From assembly GCF_029867415.1 (NCBI RefSeq), contig NW_026705569.1, positions 496,001 through 560,000 on the forward strand: a stretch of 64,000 nt of DNA, in the 5' to 3' direction. This stretch comes from Vicia villosa. Lineage: Eukaryota; Streptophyta; Magnoliopsida; Fabales; Fabaceae. The translations under genes and the position numbers were made by a program. Shown here in pieces: positions 11,430-22,548 of the stretch (position 1 is its first letter; each line of letters starts with the position of its first letter). The notes beneath the pieces are model-generated. The model worked only from the letters and a program-made list of their open reading frames with translations, was not told the DNA's origin and did not search any database.

Positions 11430-11963
11430 CGGAGGTTTGTTTGACTTTGCCCCCTGGTGTGGGACTTGCTTGCTACTAGATTCTCCAGTTTCTCTTGGCC
11501 TGTATTCCTTCTGAGCCTTTTTTATTCTCTGATGCCTTCTCCACTAGGACCGAGACATAGGATTTTTTCCTTTATAATTCTCCAATCGATACGCCTCTCG
11601 ATTTGGTCTTTGAAATTGTTTCCTATATGCCATTGCAGTTCTCCCTCCTTGGTCCCAACTTCGCCATTTGTTGGTTCTTGCATCAGCTTGCACCCACCTA
11701 TCCCTAGGTGCATCTGCAGGGATTTTGAATGTTACCCTTCGAGCTCTGGGGTGTGGGCTATCAGGCCTCTTTGTTGGAGTCCATATGTCGAAACCGTACA
11801 GGTTAGGACGCAACCCCTGAGTTTCTCGACTCATGTAGCAGTACACACGTTCGAATGATCGTGCTAGCATTTCATCATAGACTGCCCCACATCTGGGGCA
11901 CAGAGCAACTTCAGTGTTTCCTTTGTGGCATCTGACCAAAAATCCTACTAAGCTTTCCTCCAT
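11430..11963 (-). pseudogene. Gag-pol linker with CPRC motif
   Basis: Same frame as gag, directly after the gag stop at 11976-11978. It opens with MEESLVGFLVRCHKGN and a CPRC motif (VALCPRCGAVYDEMLARSFER), then a basic, Arg-rich stretch. A TAG at 11544-11546 breaks it, after which the frame is open again to the protease. The CPRC segment resembles one at the very end of gag. A gag-pol stop codon is normal in some Tat/Ogre elements, so the stop at 11976 may be natural while the one at 11544 is damage. Confidence 0.65.
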
Positions 11964-11975
11964 CCTTGGGTACAG

Positions 11976-14612
11976 TTATAGTAGGGGATTTGGCTCTCTT
12001 CCTGGGTGTTCCCATCTTTCACGTCGAGCCCTTTCGAAGTTGGCTTCGACCCTACGATTCAGCATGATCGAACACCTTGGACACATCCATTGTTTACCAC
12101 CATTTCTCTCATGGCAATTCCAGAGATAGTCTCTGAGGCTCTCAGTTTTTGGAGGAACTTCGATGCCCCCATTTTGCCTCGTCAGCCATGTCTCTAGTTC
12201 GCCAAACTCAGACACTGGGCGTCTGGCGCTGACCATGTTAACCACTGCTGGAGGAACTTCAGAGATTTGGATTTTCTGGAGTTTCATCCTGAGGTCTTCA
12301 GTGGCCTCACTGTTTTCTTCCTTCGATGCTTCAGTTATCTCTGTCTTGGAAGATTCTTCAACATCAGTATTGAAGACTATGTCACCATTTAGGCTTTCAG
12401 TAGCCTGCTTTCCATTGAACATTGTTTTAGTTTCCACAACTTCGACTTCAGATGCCTCCACCATGTTGATATCTTCTACCTCACAGAGGCTAGCGTCAGC
12501 AATGTTCAGGGGATTGGTATCGACCCTCATGTGACTCTTGGTCTTGTCAGCAAACTTCAACCTTCCATCATTGATAGCATTTTGAATTAGATCCCTGAAA
12601 AGAAAATATTGAGAAGTTTTATGGCCTAAAAAACCATGATATTTACAAAAACCGCTTTTCTTCCGTTGTTCCAACGGAGGAATTTTGGAATTTGGAGGTA
12701 GTATCATTTGGCCATCTTTTACCAGTAAATCAAATATTTCATCACACTTGGTAACGTCGAATGTATAAGTTTTCTTAGGGAACCTATCATTCTTATCGTT
12801 TTCTACTGGGTTTTTTCCATTTGCAGGATTTAGCAATTTGCAGGCATAAGGTGGCGCCTCTTTCAACTCAGCCAAGTCTATTTCGACTTCTTCAGGGCTA
12901 TATGAGTCATTGAAAGACTCATCATCAGCGTCCTCGGCTTCGACGTACGCTACCCTTTCCTTCTTATAACTTTTATTTGCCCTAACTTTTTCTGCCTTCA
13001 GACGTTCGACCTGTCGAACCCTGTCTGCTAATTGGGCCATGTCCCTAAGGTATTGGGTATCTAGTTTCTTTCTTATTGAATAATCTAGACCACCCGCAGC
13101 CATCTCGACAAGTTCATGCTCTGGGACTGTTGTAAAACACCTTGATTTCAACAGTCGGAACCTATTCAAGTAGTCATCAATTGTTTCTGTGAATTTTCTC
13201 TTAATACTGGCCAATTCTTTCAAACTTATCTTAGTTTGGCCCATATAGAATTGCTCATGGAACAGCCTTTCTAAGTATGCCCACGCATCTATCGAATTTG
13301 GTGGCAAAGTAGTAAACCAAATGAAGGCATTCTTTGTCAACGAACTAGGGAAATATTTGATCCTTAAATCCTCGTTTCCCGCTAAGTCTCCTGCTTCTGT
13401 CAAATATCTAGCAATATGTTCCACCGTTGACTCATTAGTTTCGCCTGAAAATTTTGTAAATTTGGGTACCTTAGTGCCCCTAGGCAATTCTGTCTGCATG
13501 ATATAATCTGATATAGGGGATGTATAATTTGGACGTCTAAGTCCAGTACTAAGGCCATTATTGGCCATAACCCTTTCTATCATGGCAGTTAAGTTATTTT
13601 CTGTAGCCAGATTTTCTCTTCTGACTCTTTGGACAACCTCATCTGGGTGTTCGTTCCTACCCACAACCCTTAATCTGGGTCGCTCTTCCTCCGTTTCCTG
13701 TCGAACGGGGACGGTTCTTTGATTTGAAGCCTCTAAGTTAATTACTGGAGTTCCTTCGATCGTCTCTGTTCTTCGTGAGGGGCCTACATCCCTAGTGGTT
13801 GTCCTAGATAACGGAACTATATCTTGTACACGTTCCATAATGGGCCTCTCTTCTTGATTCGAAGGCTGTTTGTCTTTCCTTCTAGGTGGTGTTACTCCCA
13901 TGAACTCTGCCATTCGATTCATTTGAGATGATATCTTTTGGAAAGTCTCCACGTTTTCCCTATTTGTAGTAGCAATATTTGTCACTAGTGGGTTTAAAAT
14001 TGAAGTCAATTCTCTGGCCAAAGCCCCTAGCATATCATGGTTGCTTGCATCCATTTCTTGTCGAAATGCTGCTTGGTTATTTGTGGTAAAGTGGGGCATC
14101 TGGGTAGAAAAACTAGTGTTGTGTGCACTTCGACCCACTGAACTAACATTCGGTGAAAATGTCGCATTGTTAGTTGGGGCATATATAGGTCCTGCCCCTC
14201 GTACGCCTGTTCCATATTGGTATGGCATTCCATATGGATTATTTGGTCTCCATTCGAAAACAGAATTCGTGCCTTGACCAAACAAATTGTTTGCAGCATT
14301 TGTCGAGGAACACGGTACGTCCTCTGCACTTGTGGATGAGGGTGCGGTTGTCGACACTGAAACTGGAATAGTCCCTGAGGGTCCTGTATTATTTTCAGGC
14401 ATAGCCTGGGAATTATCTGCAGGTCTCGATCCATTTGGACCCGTTGTATCCCGTGTTCCTTGAGTGGAAGTCGAATTTGCCGCTCCTGATCCTGAACCTT
14501 GTGGGGGATCTTGATCACCCCCTGCACTGGCCGTAACGACCATTTTCTTGTTGTACCTTCGTTTGGGAATCGGTTGTGCACTGTTCGTTAATTTACCGTT
14601 CCTAAGGTTCAT
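11976..14612 (-). CDS. Gag polyprotein of Tat-type gypsy element
   Basis: An intact 878-codon frame starting MNLRNGKLTNSAQPIPKRR, 78 bp inside the LARD insertion point. Residues 1-300 are low complexity (Gly, Ser, Thr, Asn, Pro). The conserved retrotransposon Gag capsid domain runs about 385-545 (AFIWFTTLPPNSIDAWAYLE, KFTETIDDYLNRFRLLK). A degenerate CYH-type knuckle follows (FCKYHGFLGHKTSQYF) in which a later Cys appears to be Tyr. The C terminus holds MCPRCSIMLNRRVEANFERA. Gag would form the particle that packages element RNA. It is the longest open frame in the window, but its LTR promoter is now 11.5 kb away on the far side of the LARD. Confidence 0.9.
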   Translation of the reverse strand: MNLRNGKLTNSAQPIPKRRYNKKMVVTASAGGDQDPPQGSGSGAANSTSTQGTRDTTGPNGSRPADNSQAMPENNTGPSGTIPVSVSTTAPSSTSAEDVPCSSTNAANNLFGQGTNSVFEWRPNNPYGMPYQYGTGVRGAGPIYAPTNNATFSPNVSSVGRSAHNTSFSTQMPHFTTNNQAAFRQEMDASNHDMLGALARELTSILNPLVTNIATTNRENVETFQKISSQMNRMAEFMGVTPPRRKDKQPSNQEERPIMERVQDIVPLSRTTTRDVGPSRRTETIEGTPVINLEASNQRTVPVRQETEEERPRLRVVGRNEHPDEVVQRVRRENLATENNLTAMIERVMANNGLSTGLRRPNYTSPISDYIMQTELPRGTKVPKFTKFSGETNESTVEHIARYLTEAGDLAGNEDLRIKYFPSSLTKNAFIWFTTLPPNSIDAWAYLERLFHEQFYMGQTKISLKELASIKRKFTETIDDYLNRFRLLKSRCFTTVPEHELVEMAAGGLDYSIRKKLDTQYLRDMAQLADRVRQVERLKAEKVRANKSYKKERVAYVEAEDADDESFNDSYSPEEVEIDLAELKEAPPYACKLLNPANGKNPVENDKNDRFPKKTYTFDVTKCDEIFDLLVKDGQMILPPNSKIPPLEQRKKSGFCKYHGFLGHKTSQYFLFRDLIQNAINDGRLKFADKTKSHMRVDTNPLNIADASLCEVEDINMVEASEVEVVETKTMFNGKQATESLNGDIVFNTDVEESSKTEITEASKEENSEATEDLRMKLQKIQISEVPPAVVNMVSARRPVSEFGELETWLTRQNGGIEVPPKTESLRDYLWNCHERNGGKQWMCPRCSIMLNRRVEANFERARRERWEHPGREPNPLL

Positions 14613-14689
14613 ACAAGGTCTTGATATTGTCTAGACAAAAATAAAGCAATTGATTAAAACAATCCGCTTGACCAAGTCCCACTGGGCGT

Positions 14690-17600
14690 TGTCGCACGCT
14701 CGCGAAAATGAACAGAGTCGCCACCAATATATTTATCCCAAAGAGGGAAAGGAATATCAGAAAACCTAAGGTGAATAAGAACGAGGTCTTTCGACCAGAG
14801 ATAGGGTACGGGAGTCGGTTACGCAAGGGGAAGGTACTAGCACCCCTCACGCCCATCGTACTCGATGGTATCCACCTATGTTTGTTGCTATCTAAAGGGT
14901 GTGTTACTTATAAATCTAAAACTTAATGCTAAGGGAATGCATGCAAATGAAAGAAAAGAAACACGGGGAAAATAAGGTTTATAAATAGTTGTGCTCGTTC
15001 AAGCCCCGCGACTTGATGCCTACGTATCCTTTTCAGGAATCAGAGCGCCGTAGTTCGGCTCTTTAGTTTTTGTTTGTTTTTGTGTTTTTTAGTTGAACAG
15101 TTACATTCGCACTCCGCTGCTCGACCTCTGGAGTCTTAAGCTGGGAATGGAGCGGAAATAACATGTCCGATTAAAGAATGCCTCGGAGGCGAGATAGAGA
15201 AGAGAGTTTGAGCGTTTCGAGGAAATCCCTTAAGCAAGGGAAACTCGAGTTACTCTTTGGTTTGTGTTTTTTAGAAGTTGGAAACTTACGCCTGAATGGA
15301 ACCCTTAAGCAAGGGAGCCCCAAGCACTCGAACATCCCTTAAGCAAGGGAAGTTTCAAGCTTCCATTCCCTTTTTATTAGTCAAAAGTTGATTAGTCATT
15401 TTTTAGAAGAGTTTTCTTGGTGTCTTTTAAGGGAAATTAGTCAGGTAATTGTTAAGTGTTTTTAAAGTTGAAAAGAAAAAGGACTAGCCTAGAAACTAGC
15501 CTAAGTATGAAAGGGATTTCTACCTAATGTTGTCATGGTTTCTACCTATGTTTAGGAGAAAGAGATACATGAAATTTAAGGCAAAAATTAGAAGTCATAA
15601 GCAAGAATATCAAACCAAAAAAATATAGTACGAAATGAATTAAGAAATACTATTATTTTTTTATGTTGATTTTTATGAAGGAAATTGAGTTAGAATTAAG
15701 CAAAATGAATCAAACCAAAATTAGCCTAAACTAATATTTTTATGAACATTTTTTTTATATCGAAGATTAGTATTAAAGCCTAAAAGTGATGGTAGAAAAT
15801 TAGTAATTTTTATGGCCTAAAAATAATACAAAATATTAAGTGAAAACAAAAGGAAACAGGGGGGTGTAAAATTGACTTTATGGTGTGAATAGCAATTCAG
15901 GCGCAGGCCCAGGGAATTGGCCCACTGCACTGTTTTTGTTAGTTTTCTGTTCAGCCAAAAACGGGCCAAGAGGGGTGTGAATAGACTATGGCCCAAGTTG
16001 TTTTATTGTTACAGAATTTTTACAGCAAGAAAAATGGAGAAATGGGCCATATGGGGGTGGCAATAACAGGTTTCGGCCCAGAGATTTGATTCTTGATCCA
16101 TACTAACCATCCGGTTATTATTATTCAGAAAAAATGAAATTAATAAAATTAATCAAAAGAATGAAATGTAAAGAGGAATTAGGTTTACACTCTTGTGACG
16201 AATCAGCTTCTCTGAAGAAACTCTTCCCTCTCACGAACGGCGGCAAACCTTGATGTTTCTCTTCGTGTTTCGTCTCTAACCCTCTCAACCTCAACTCCGG
16301 CGCGGCGGTGGCCTTCTCATACGATCCTTCTGATCGTTGCGACACTCTTGGTGATAAAGATTCCTTCGCCGAGACCTTGGAGGCGCGAAATAGACGTGCT
16401 AACGACGTGAAGGCTTTGGATGAAGCTCTTTGATTCGAATTGGTTGATGAAGTTTCAGGTTTTGATTACTCTTGCTTCAATTCTTTTTCTTCTTCTTCTT
16501 GCTGCCAATCTGATTCAGTGTTTGTATCGTAGTCGATGAGTACGAAGATGATGAGGTTGCTTGAAGAAAGTTGCCGAAGTAGAAGTAGCGGAGATGATGA
16601 AAGGAGTGGAGGAAGAGCGTATGAAGCGTGTGAAGGTTTGTGGACGATGAGTGTGAGTTCGAGGTTGCAGAGAGGTTGGTGATTGAAGATTGATGAGTGG
16701 TGTCAAAGTGAAGAGGTTGAAGTAGTGAAACGATGGAGGTGAATGAAGCTGAATGGTGAGAAGTGTGTGGAAGATGGAAATGGAGATTTTGAGGCTCTAC
16801 CCTTCTTCCTTCAAAGTCTGCAAGCGAGACAATGATGAAGACTGATAGTGCTTTTTTTTTGGTCTCCATTGTAGGTGGGTGAAGCTGGCTATTTATAGGA
16901 GCAATCATTGGGTGATCATTAGGAATCCTTAGATGTGGGACTCAGCATCATAGCTTGCAAGGTATTTTTTCAGTTTCTTGAATGTGGGACTTGCATTTGG
17001 TTTCTGATTTTTCTGGTTTTCTGTTAGTTATTTAGGATGGTTCTTTTTTGGGTTAGTTACAAGTTATGTAGGCTGCTGGTTTGAATGTGGGGCTGCACTG
17101 AGTGTTTATTGATGTATGCATGGCATTCTGTGTGGAATGAACTGATAGATGCTGAGTTTTCTTTTTTGTTGTTGAATGCTGCAGTTCCTTTTGTTTTGTG
17201 TTATTAAATGGGAATGGCTGCTGGTTGGGTTCTGTTATGGCATGTGGTAATGTTTGTTAACAGGGTATTTTTGTTTTGGAATTATGCTGAGTGTGTATGT
17301 GGTTTGAGAATGGTGCTGTGGATTTTTGCTATTATCTTTTGATGCTGAGTTGGTGTTTGAACCGGTTTTTCTTTGTGTGCAGGAGGGTTTAGAATGTATG
17401 TACTGTAGGGGATTATAAAGAGGCTGAGTTCTTCTGGCATTCGTGGTTAAATTTCAAACAAATCAAGACCATTGCTTTTCTAGCTTTTCTACCTCTGACA
17501 GCAGACATAGCAGCAAGACCAGAGTTGAAGCATATATGCAGCTTTTCTTCCAAAGATTTTTCTCTCCTGATGTATTACCGAGAGCCCAACAGCTTGCCTT

Positions 17601-18331
17601 ATATGATTCAGCTCTTGCCAAGACGTTATGTAGGCTGCAAATTTTGATTAGCGAAGTATGTATGCAGACATGTCAGTTCCATGAACGTTGCGCCAAAAGT
17701 CGACGCTGACATCCTTGTTGTTTGGATTTTTCTTTTTTCCTTTTATGTATAGTTCTCTCATGCTAATGTAGTGGAAATGTCCCTTGGATATATTGAATTA
17801 TAGCTCATAGACAGACTTTGTGAAGGCTAAAAAATGTAATTATTCTTGGAATTTTATGATGGATTTTGACTCTTTTACTTCCTTTGCATTGAACAAACAT
17901 TCTGGTGATGAACTTTGAGTGTTGTGCATCCCTTGAATCTCATAATTGGTATGCTAAGAGGATCGCGAAAATACATCATTAGCAATCTTGATCCGATCTT
18001 AATCAATAGGAGACTCATGAAAATCTCTTGAATAAATGCCCCCTTTGCCATCACAAAGATGAACTAAACTTGGAACAGAGTAGAATATCCCTTGAGATTA
18101 AACTCCACCCATAATCTTCACAAGCCTTAATCCAACGCACATGAAATGTATCTCATCACGAATCAAATGAGACTCTGACCCTTAAAGATCCTCGACCCCA
18201 TCTCTTTTTTTTATTTTATTTAATGAATGAATGTGAAACCATGCCAATGACCTAATAAAGGTATGCTAATGAGACGCAAAGCTTAAGCCAATCAGAAGTT
18301 AAATCAGGTGGGCAAATTTCGGGGTGCAACA
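14690..18331 (-). repeat. 3' LTR of LARD
   Basis: 3642 bp, the unusually long LTR type seen in Ogre/Tat relatives. On the minus strand: U3 from 18331 to about 16870, TATA box at 16889-16898, then a long R/U5 down to 14690. The R/U5 part contains three TCCCTTAAGCAAGGGA-type hairpins (15226, 15302, 15335). Its last 30 bases (14713-14723) hold CAGAGTCGCCA, an echo of the primer-binding site. A 143-codon Ser/His-rich frame beginning just after the TATA box (16908-16477) is of low complexity and I do not call it a gene. Confidence 0.93.
16889..16898 (-). promoter_or_regulatory. LARD LTR TATA box (copy at 24748-24757)
   Basis: On the minus strand CTATAAATAG is followed about 20-30 bases on by the likely start of the LARD transcript. 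The working copy is the one in the 5' LTR, 24748-24757; the sequences are identical. Confidence 0.6.
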
Positions 18332-18350
18332 GTTGCCCCTATTTAATCAT
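18332..18350 (-). promoter_or_regulatory. LARD polypurine tract
   Basis: Minus strand reads AAATAGGGGCAAC directly before TGTTGCACCCC, the start of the 3' LTR. This is the standard place for plus-strand priming and supports minus orientation. Confidence 0.6.
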
Positions 18351-18472
18351 CTTAAACCTGGAGGCGAAGTTGGCGCTAGCCTTTCGAGCATCCGAGGTAG
18401 AAGAAGATTAAATATCAAGTAAACCTGAAAATTTGCCTTATGAGAGATAGCATCCACTGAGGAAGACGTGGT

Positions 18473-19500
18473 ATCAATTCTGGATTGAACGAGGTAACTC
18501 TGGGTTAGAAATGAAATCATATCAACTCTAGGTTGAAAGAGAAAAGAAACAAGACAACCATCAACTCTGGGTTGAGTGGGAAAAAAGATAAGGGATCAAC
18601 TCTGGGTTGAAGAGTGGAGGGAAGTCAACTCTGGGTTGAATAAGAGGTAAAAGTCAACTCTGGGTTAGATAAAAGATAAACATCGATTCTGGATCGAGAA
18701 GGGAAAGAAGAACATCAACTCTGGGTCGAAGATAAGATGAGGATATCAACTCTGGGTTGAGAAAAGGAAAGAAGAACAATTAGGGATGATCGTCAACTCT
18801 GGGTTGAGAAGAAAATAAAAAACTGTCAACTCTGGGTTGAGAAAAAAATCAGGAAAGAAGACCGTCAACTCTGGGTTGAGTAGAAGAGGTAAAAGATAAC
18901 TATCAACTCTGGGTTGAAAGGGAAAAGAAACAAGACAACCATCAACTCTGGGTTGAGTGGGAAAAAAGATAAGGGATCAACTCTGGGTTGAATAAAAGAT
19001 AACTGTCAACTCTGGGTTGAGTGGGAAAGAGATAAACATCAACTCTGGGTTGAAAAAGGTGACCGTCAACTCTGGGTGAGTGGGAAAAGGATCAATTCTG
19101 GATTGAATAAAAGTCAAACATCAACTCTGGGTTGAATGGAAAAAGATAAGAATCAACTCTGGGTTGAACAAAAGATAAGCATCAACTCTGGGTTGAGTAG
19201 AAGGTGACCGTCAACTCTGGGTGAGTGGGAAAAGATAAGGATCAACCATCAACTCTGGGTTGAGTGGGAAAAAAGATAAGCATCAACTCTGGGTTGAATA
19301 AAAGACAAGCATCAACTCTGGGTTGAATAAAAGGTGACCGTCAACTCTGGGTGAATGGGAAAAAGGTAAGGGTCAACTATGGGTTGAATAAAGGAAGACC
19401 GTCAACTCTGGGTGAGTGGGAGAAGATAATTAACTCGGGGTTAAAAGATGAAAGGAAGGTCAACTCTAGGTTGAACACAAAGACACCAACTCTGGGTTGA
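18473..19500. repeat. Hairpin minisatellite in LARD 3' region
   Basis: About 33 copies of a 15-base unit, TCAACTCTGGGTTGA, spaced by 12-35 bases of A/G-rich filler such as GGGAAAAGATAAG. Each unit is an inverted repeat: TCAAC and GTTGA pair across a TCTGG loop. Several variants keep the pairing by changing both arms (TCAAT/ATTGA, TCGAT/ATCGA, TTAAC/GTTAA). Some longer segments are themselves repeated (the GACCGTCAACTCTGGGTGAG form at four places). It sits 140-1170 bp before the 3' LTR, where Tat/Ogre elements are known to grow tandem repeats. Confidence 0.92.
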
Positions 19501-22500
19501 AGCAAGATGAGCATGATTGACTTGAGGAGATGACACCACAATGGTAACTCTGAGTGCCCCAGTGGAATATCAATTGATTGCTTGTAGAGAACCCATCTGA
19601 TGAGTAACTTGGCTTATGCTTCACATGCAAATGTTTGATTTATTTGTGCACTTCTGGAAATGCAATGCAATGAATTCTATATGCAGTGTACTGATTGATT
19701 GATTAGGGCTTCTGCTTCGATGTGGAATAGATTAGGTGGAGTTCTGAACTCTGCTCGATTCAAGATAGGGTGGATGCCCCTGATTTGTTGATGATTGGAT
19801 CATGCGGGTGAAATGATAATGAGAATGCAATGATATGCATGATGATTGTATGATTATGAATGGGATGATTGTCTCCAAGATACCAGGAATGGATGGAGGA
19901 TTCCCTGTAGGGAGGTTGTTGCTTGAAGGATAGAACTTGTGAAGGTGAGGTGTTTAGTTTGACTCCTCGACACTTGTCCTGATATCTGACACTTGCTTGG
20001 GGATGAAAAAGGAATTGTCACTAGCTTGCCCCAGCTTGTATGATCTCTTGAGATAAAACTTTGATATGCTTGAATCATGGAGATGTGCAATGGTCTGCCC
20101 CCAGTGTAGATGAAAGGATGAATGCCCCAGATTGAAATGAACTTTTCCACCAGACGGGTGCTTCAGAGATTTGCTTTGTGGATGACCAACCTTTGCCTTT
20201 GTAAGATTATTCAATGGAATTTCAATGTTGAATTTTCCTTGGTATCAAGTACTTACTTCTAGATTAGAGACAATTCTGTTTTGAAAAAGATAATGGGAAT
20301 GCAATGCACATGTTAATCTCAAAGAAAAAGTTTTATTTGTCAAAATGTTGTATTGATACTAGCACAAGTGACACAGCAACATTAGGAATCAGACATGATT
20401 TTACAATTTGTATGCTTTCGGAACGAACCCTGCTTCAATTAGGACTTTTGAGGGTTGTAACGTGGCCGGGTTCACGGTTTGAGAAACAAGGATAAAGGCT
20501 CAAGTTCTACTTAACCCACCCCTTCTTCGTGATGTTCTCCAGTCCTACGTTCAATTAGTTTGACACGAGTATTCACCTTTCAGGAAGGATTGTGATGGAT
20601 GAGGATCCTTTTATGGCTTTGATGGAGGTGGCAGCCACCCTTTGGTGCTTTAGTTGATGGTCACAACAACTTGTCTTTTGGAGGATTCTTCTTTTGCTTT
20701 TGTCTTTTGTTTTCCCTAACTTTTGCCTGGACAAAAGGTTTCTTTTGACTTTGGATTTCGTTGTCCAGCGGGATATGCCCTAATTTTTGCCTAAGTCATT
20801 TGCTTAAAAGCTCTTTTTCTCTTTTTGACTTTTCTTTTGACTTAGCGGGCTATTGTTTCCTTTTTTTTATCATGATTCATAACTTTCTTTTCATTCTTTT
20901 TTTTGTCTCGTTTGGGAACAAGTTGTATGATTTTTGTGACTGACTTGATGAAAAGGTTATGACTGCCTTTGTTCTTAGTGAATGAGAGACATCCATTGTG
21001 GATTGTTCTCTTCTTCTTTTGTTGCGGGACATGACATGTAATTGATCCTCTGATGGAATACCTGAAAGTTGAGCGCTCGGTTGCACTAACTGAAGACTAC
21101 CCTGCCCCTGGTTAAGATTGAGGGTTTTGTATTTTTGAAAAGAAACTACTACTCCTTAGGCTCAAAGGGGTTGACGAGGGTTTCACTCCCTTATAACTCC
21201 GGTGTTTAGGAATTAAAACAATGCCTGTACATCGTCAGCAGGATCTTTGTTCCAAAAGCATACAATTAGTAGTTCATGTGTTTTTGATTTTCATCATTCT
21301 CCTTTTTTAGTTGCTTAAGACAAATGAGTGAAGTATCAATGAACATAATGACAAAGATGAAATGATTTGAGAAAAACATGTATATTGCATTATTTTTATT
21401 TATTCGAACAGAATGAGTTTCTTACATTGAGAAGTACTTGATAACAACAAAAGTAATACAGTTGAAAATACTTGAGAAGTCTAAACAATGGCAAGATTAG
21501 CCTTATTCTGATGCAAATGAGATGTTCTCTGACAAACACAAAGTCTCCAGGCTCCTTTGGTAGAAGGTGCCCCCTTTAGGGGGCGTGGAGTCTTCTGATG
21601 GTAGCTTGATCTTATTTGTAATTCCCCATGATTCTTCTTCTGTGAGCTTTTGTCAGATATTGGCGTCGAGGAATCGTCTTGTCCGATCTGATGGAGAGGT
21701 AGGAGGTAAGAGTCTTGGTAACCATGGATGCAAATGTATGAATGCAAAATGTTAATGATGATGCAAATGTATCAGGATCAAGGATCAAGGCCTCTCGGAT
21801 AACAGCTTCTCGTGGCAATAAGATATGGTCGAACCCTCCAGATCCAGAGGTTCGACGTTGCTTTCTGGATAAACAGCTTGTGCATAAGTCAAAGGTGGTC
21901 GAACCATCCAGATTCAGAGGTTCGACGTTGATTCTGATAGATAACTGATGTAGAACTTCTGTATAAATCAAATGTCCCAGGATCAAAGGTTCGACGCCTT
22001 TTATTGAATAGCAGAAATCCGGGTATGATGAAGGTCAAGTTTCCTGTCCCACCCCAATCTCACAGGTATGTAGTCTAGACACGGACAAGTGGTCCCTAAT
22101 GGTCACTAGGGTCCACAGTTCCCATGGGGTACAAAGTGTTTGAGGCAACAAGCGTGCCAGACACAGTGTTCCATGAAAGAACCTCGCCCAGCTGTGGTAC
22201 CTCATATTGAACTCATCCATAGCAAGCGCTACGGTAGTCAACATGAGCATCCATGCTAATCCTATGTGTCACTTGGCCTGGGTAGTGGGCTTTTTACCTC
22301 ATACAAACCCCCACCTGCAAAACAGAACAGAAGACCCCAAGGAACACAGAATATAATCCATATGCATGAGGTGCAAACAGAAATAAACATGACATGCAGG
22401 CAAAGAATAAGCATGCAAACATATATACAAGGTATAGACATAAAACAAGTAAACACCCAGTAAATAAACAAACAAACGCAGGCTAGGATCGACTCACTGA

Positions 22501-22528
22501 GGATGGACCAGCAGCAGGTCTAGCAACA
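19501..22528. other. Non-coding internal region of LARD
   Basis: About 3 kb with no frame that resembles gag, protease, RT, RNase H or integrase on either strand. Minor repeats are visible: a segment around GGTCGAACC...GAGGTTCGACG occurs at about 21828, 21898 and 21975, again an inverted repeat (TCGAACC/GGTTCGA). A Thr/Cys-poor, T-rich stretch of CTTTTG motifs lies at 20690-20880. Short frames here (60-124 codons) are scattered, unrelated to one another and lack similarity, so I leave them uncalled. Confidence 0.75.
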
Positions 22529-22546
22529 TCCCCAGCAGAGTCGCCA
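22529..22546 (-). promoter_or_regulatory. LARD primer-binding site
   Basis: Two bases inside the 5' LTR, the minus strand reads TGGCGACTCTGCTGGGGA. The leading TGG complements the CCA end of a tRNA, and the sequence is of the tRNA-Arg type I associate with Ogre-like elements. It primes first-strand cDNA synthesis. Eleven bases of it are echoed inside the LTR at 22572-22582. Confidence 0.75.
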
Positions 22547-22548
22547 GC

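Noticed and set aside
11457..11858. 133-codon plus-strand frame opposite the gypsy gag-pol linker
   Set aside because: Mirror of the real minus-strand coding region; no independent family likeness.
14027..14581. 184-codon minus-strand frame overlapping gag
   Set aside because: It is another frame of the real gag sequence, which has the conserved capsid motifs.
14602..14856. 84-codon minus-strand frame and matching 72-codon plus-strand frame at the LARD LTR edge
   Set aside because: Both cross or lie in the conserved non-coding LTR end; the same wording is seen in non-coding copies.
16477..16908. 143-codon frame on the minus strand in the LARD LTR (same at 24336-24767)
   Set aside because: Ser/His/Thr-rich low complexity with no family likeness; it lies in the LTR transcript leader and has no sign of selection that I can see.
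18473..19500. CRISPR-like look: many short near-identical repeats with spacers
   Set aside because: Units are only 15 bp, spacers vary from 12 to 35 bp and are similar A/G-rich filler, and it lies inside a plant LTR element.
20761..20943. Phe/Leu-rich plus-strand frame resembling a membrane peptide
   Set aside because: T-rich composition inside the non-coding LARD interior explains the hydrophobic residues.
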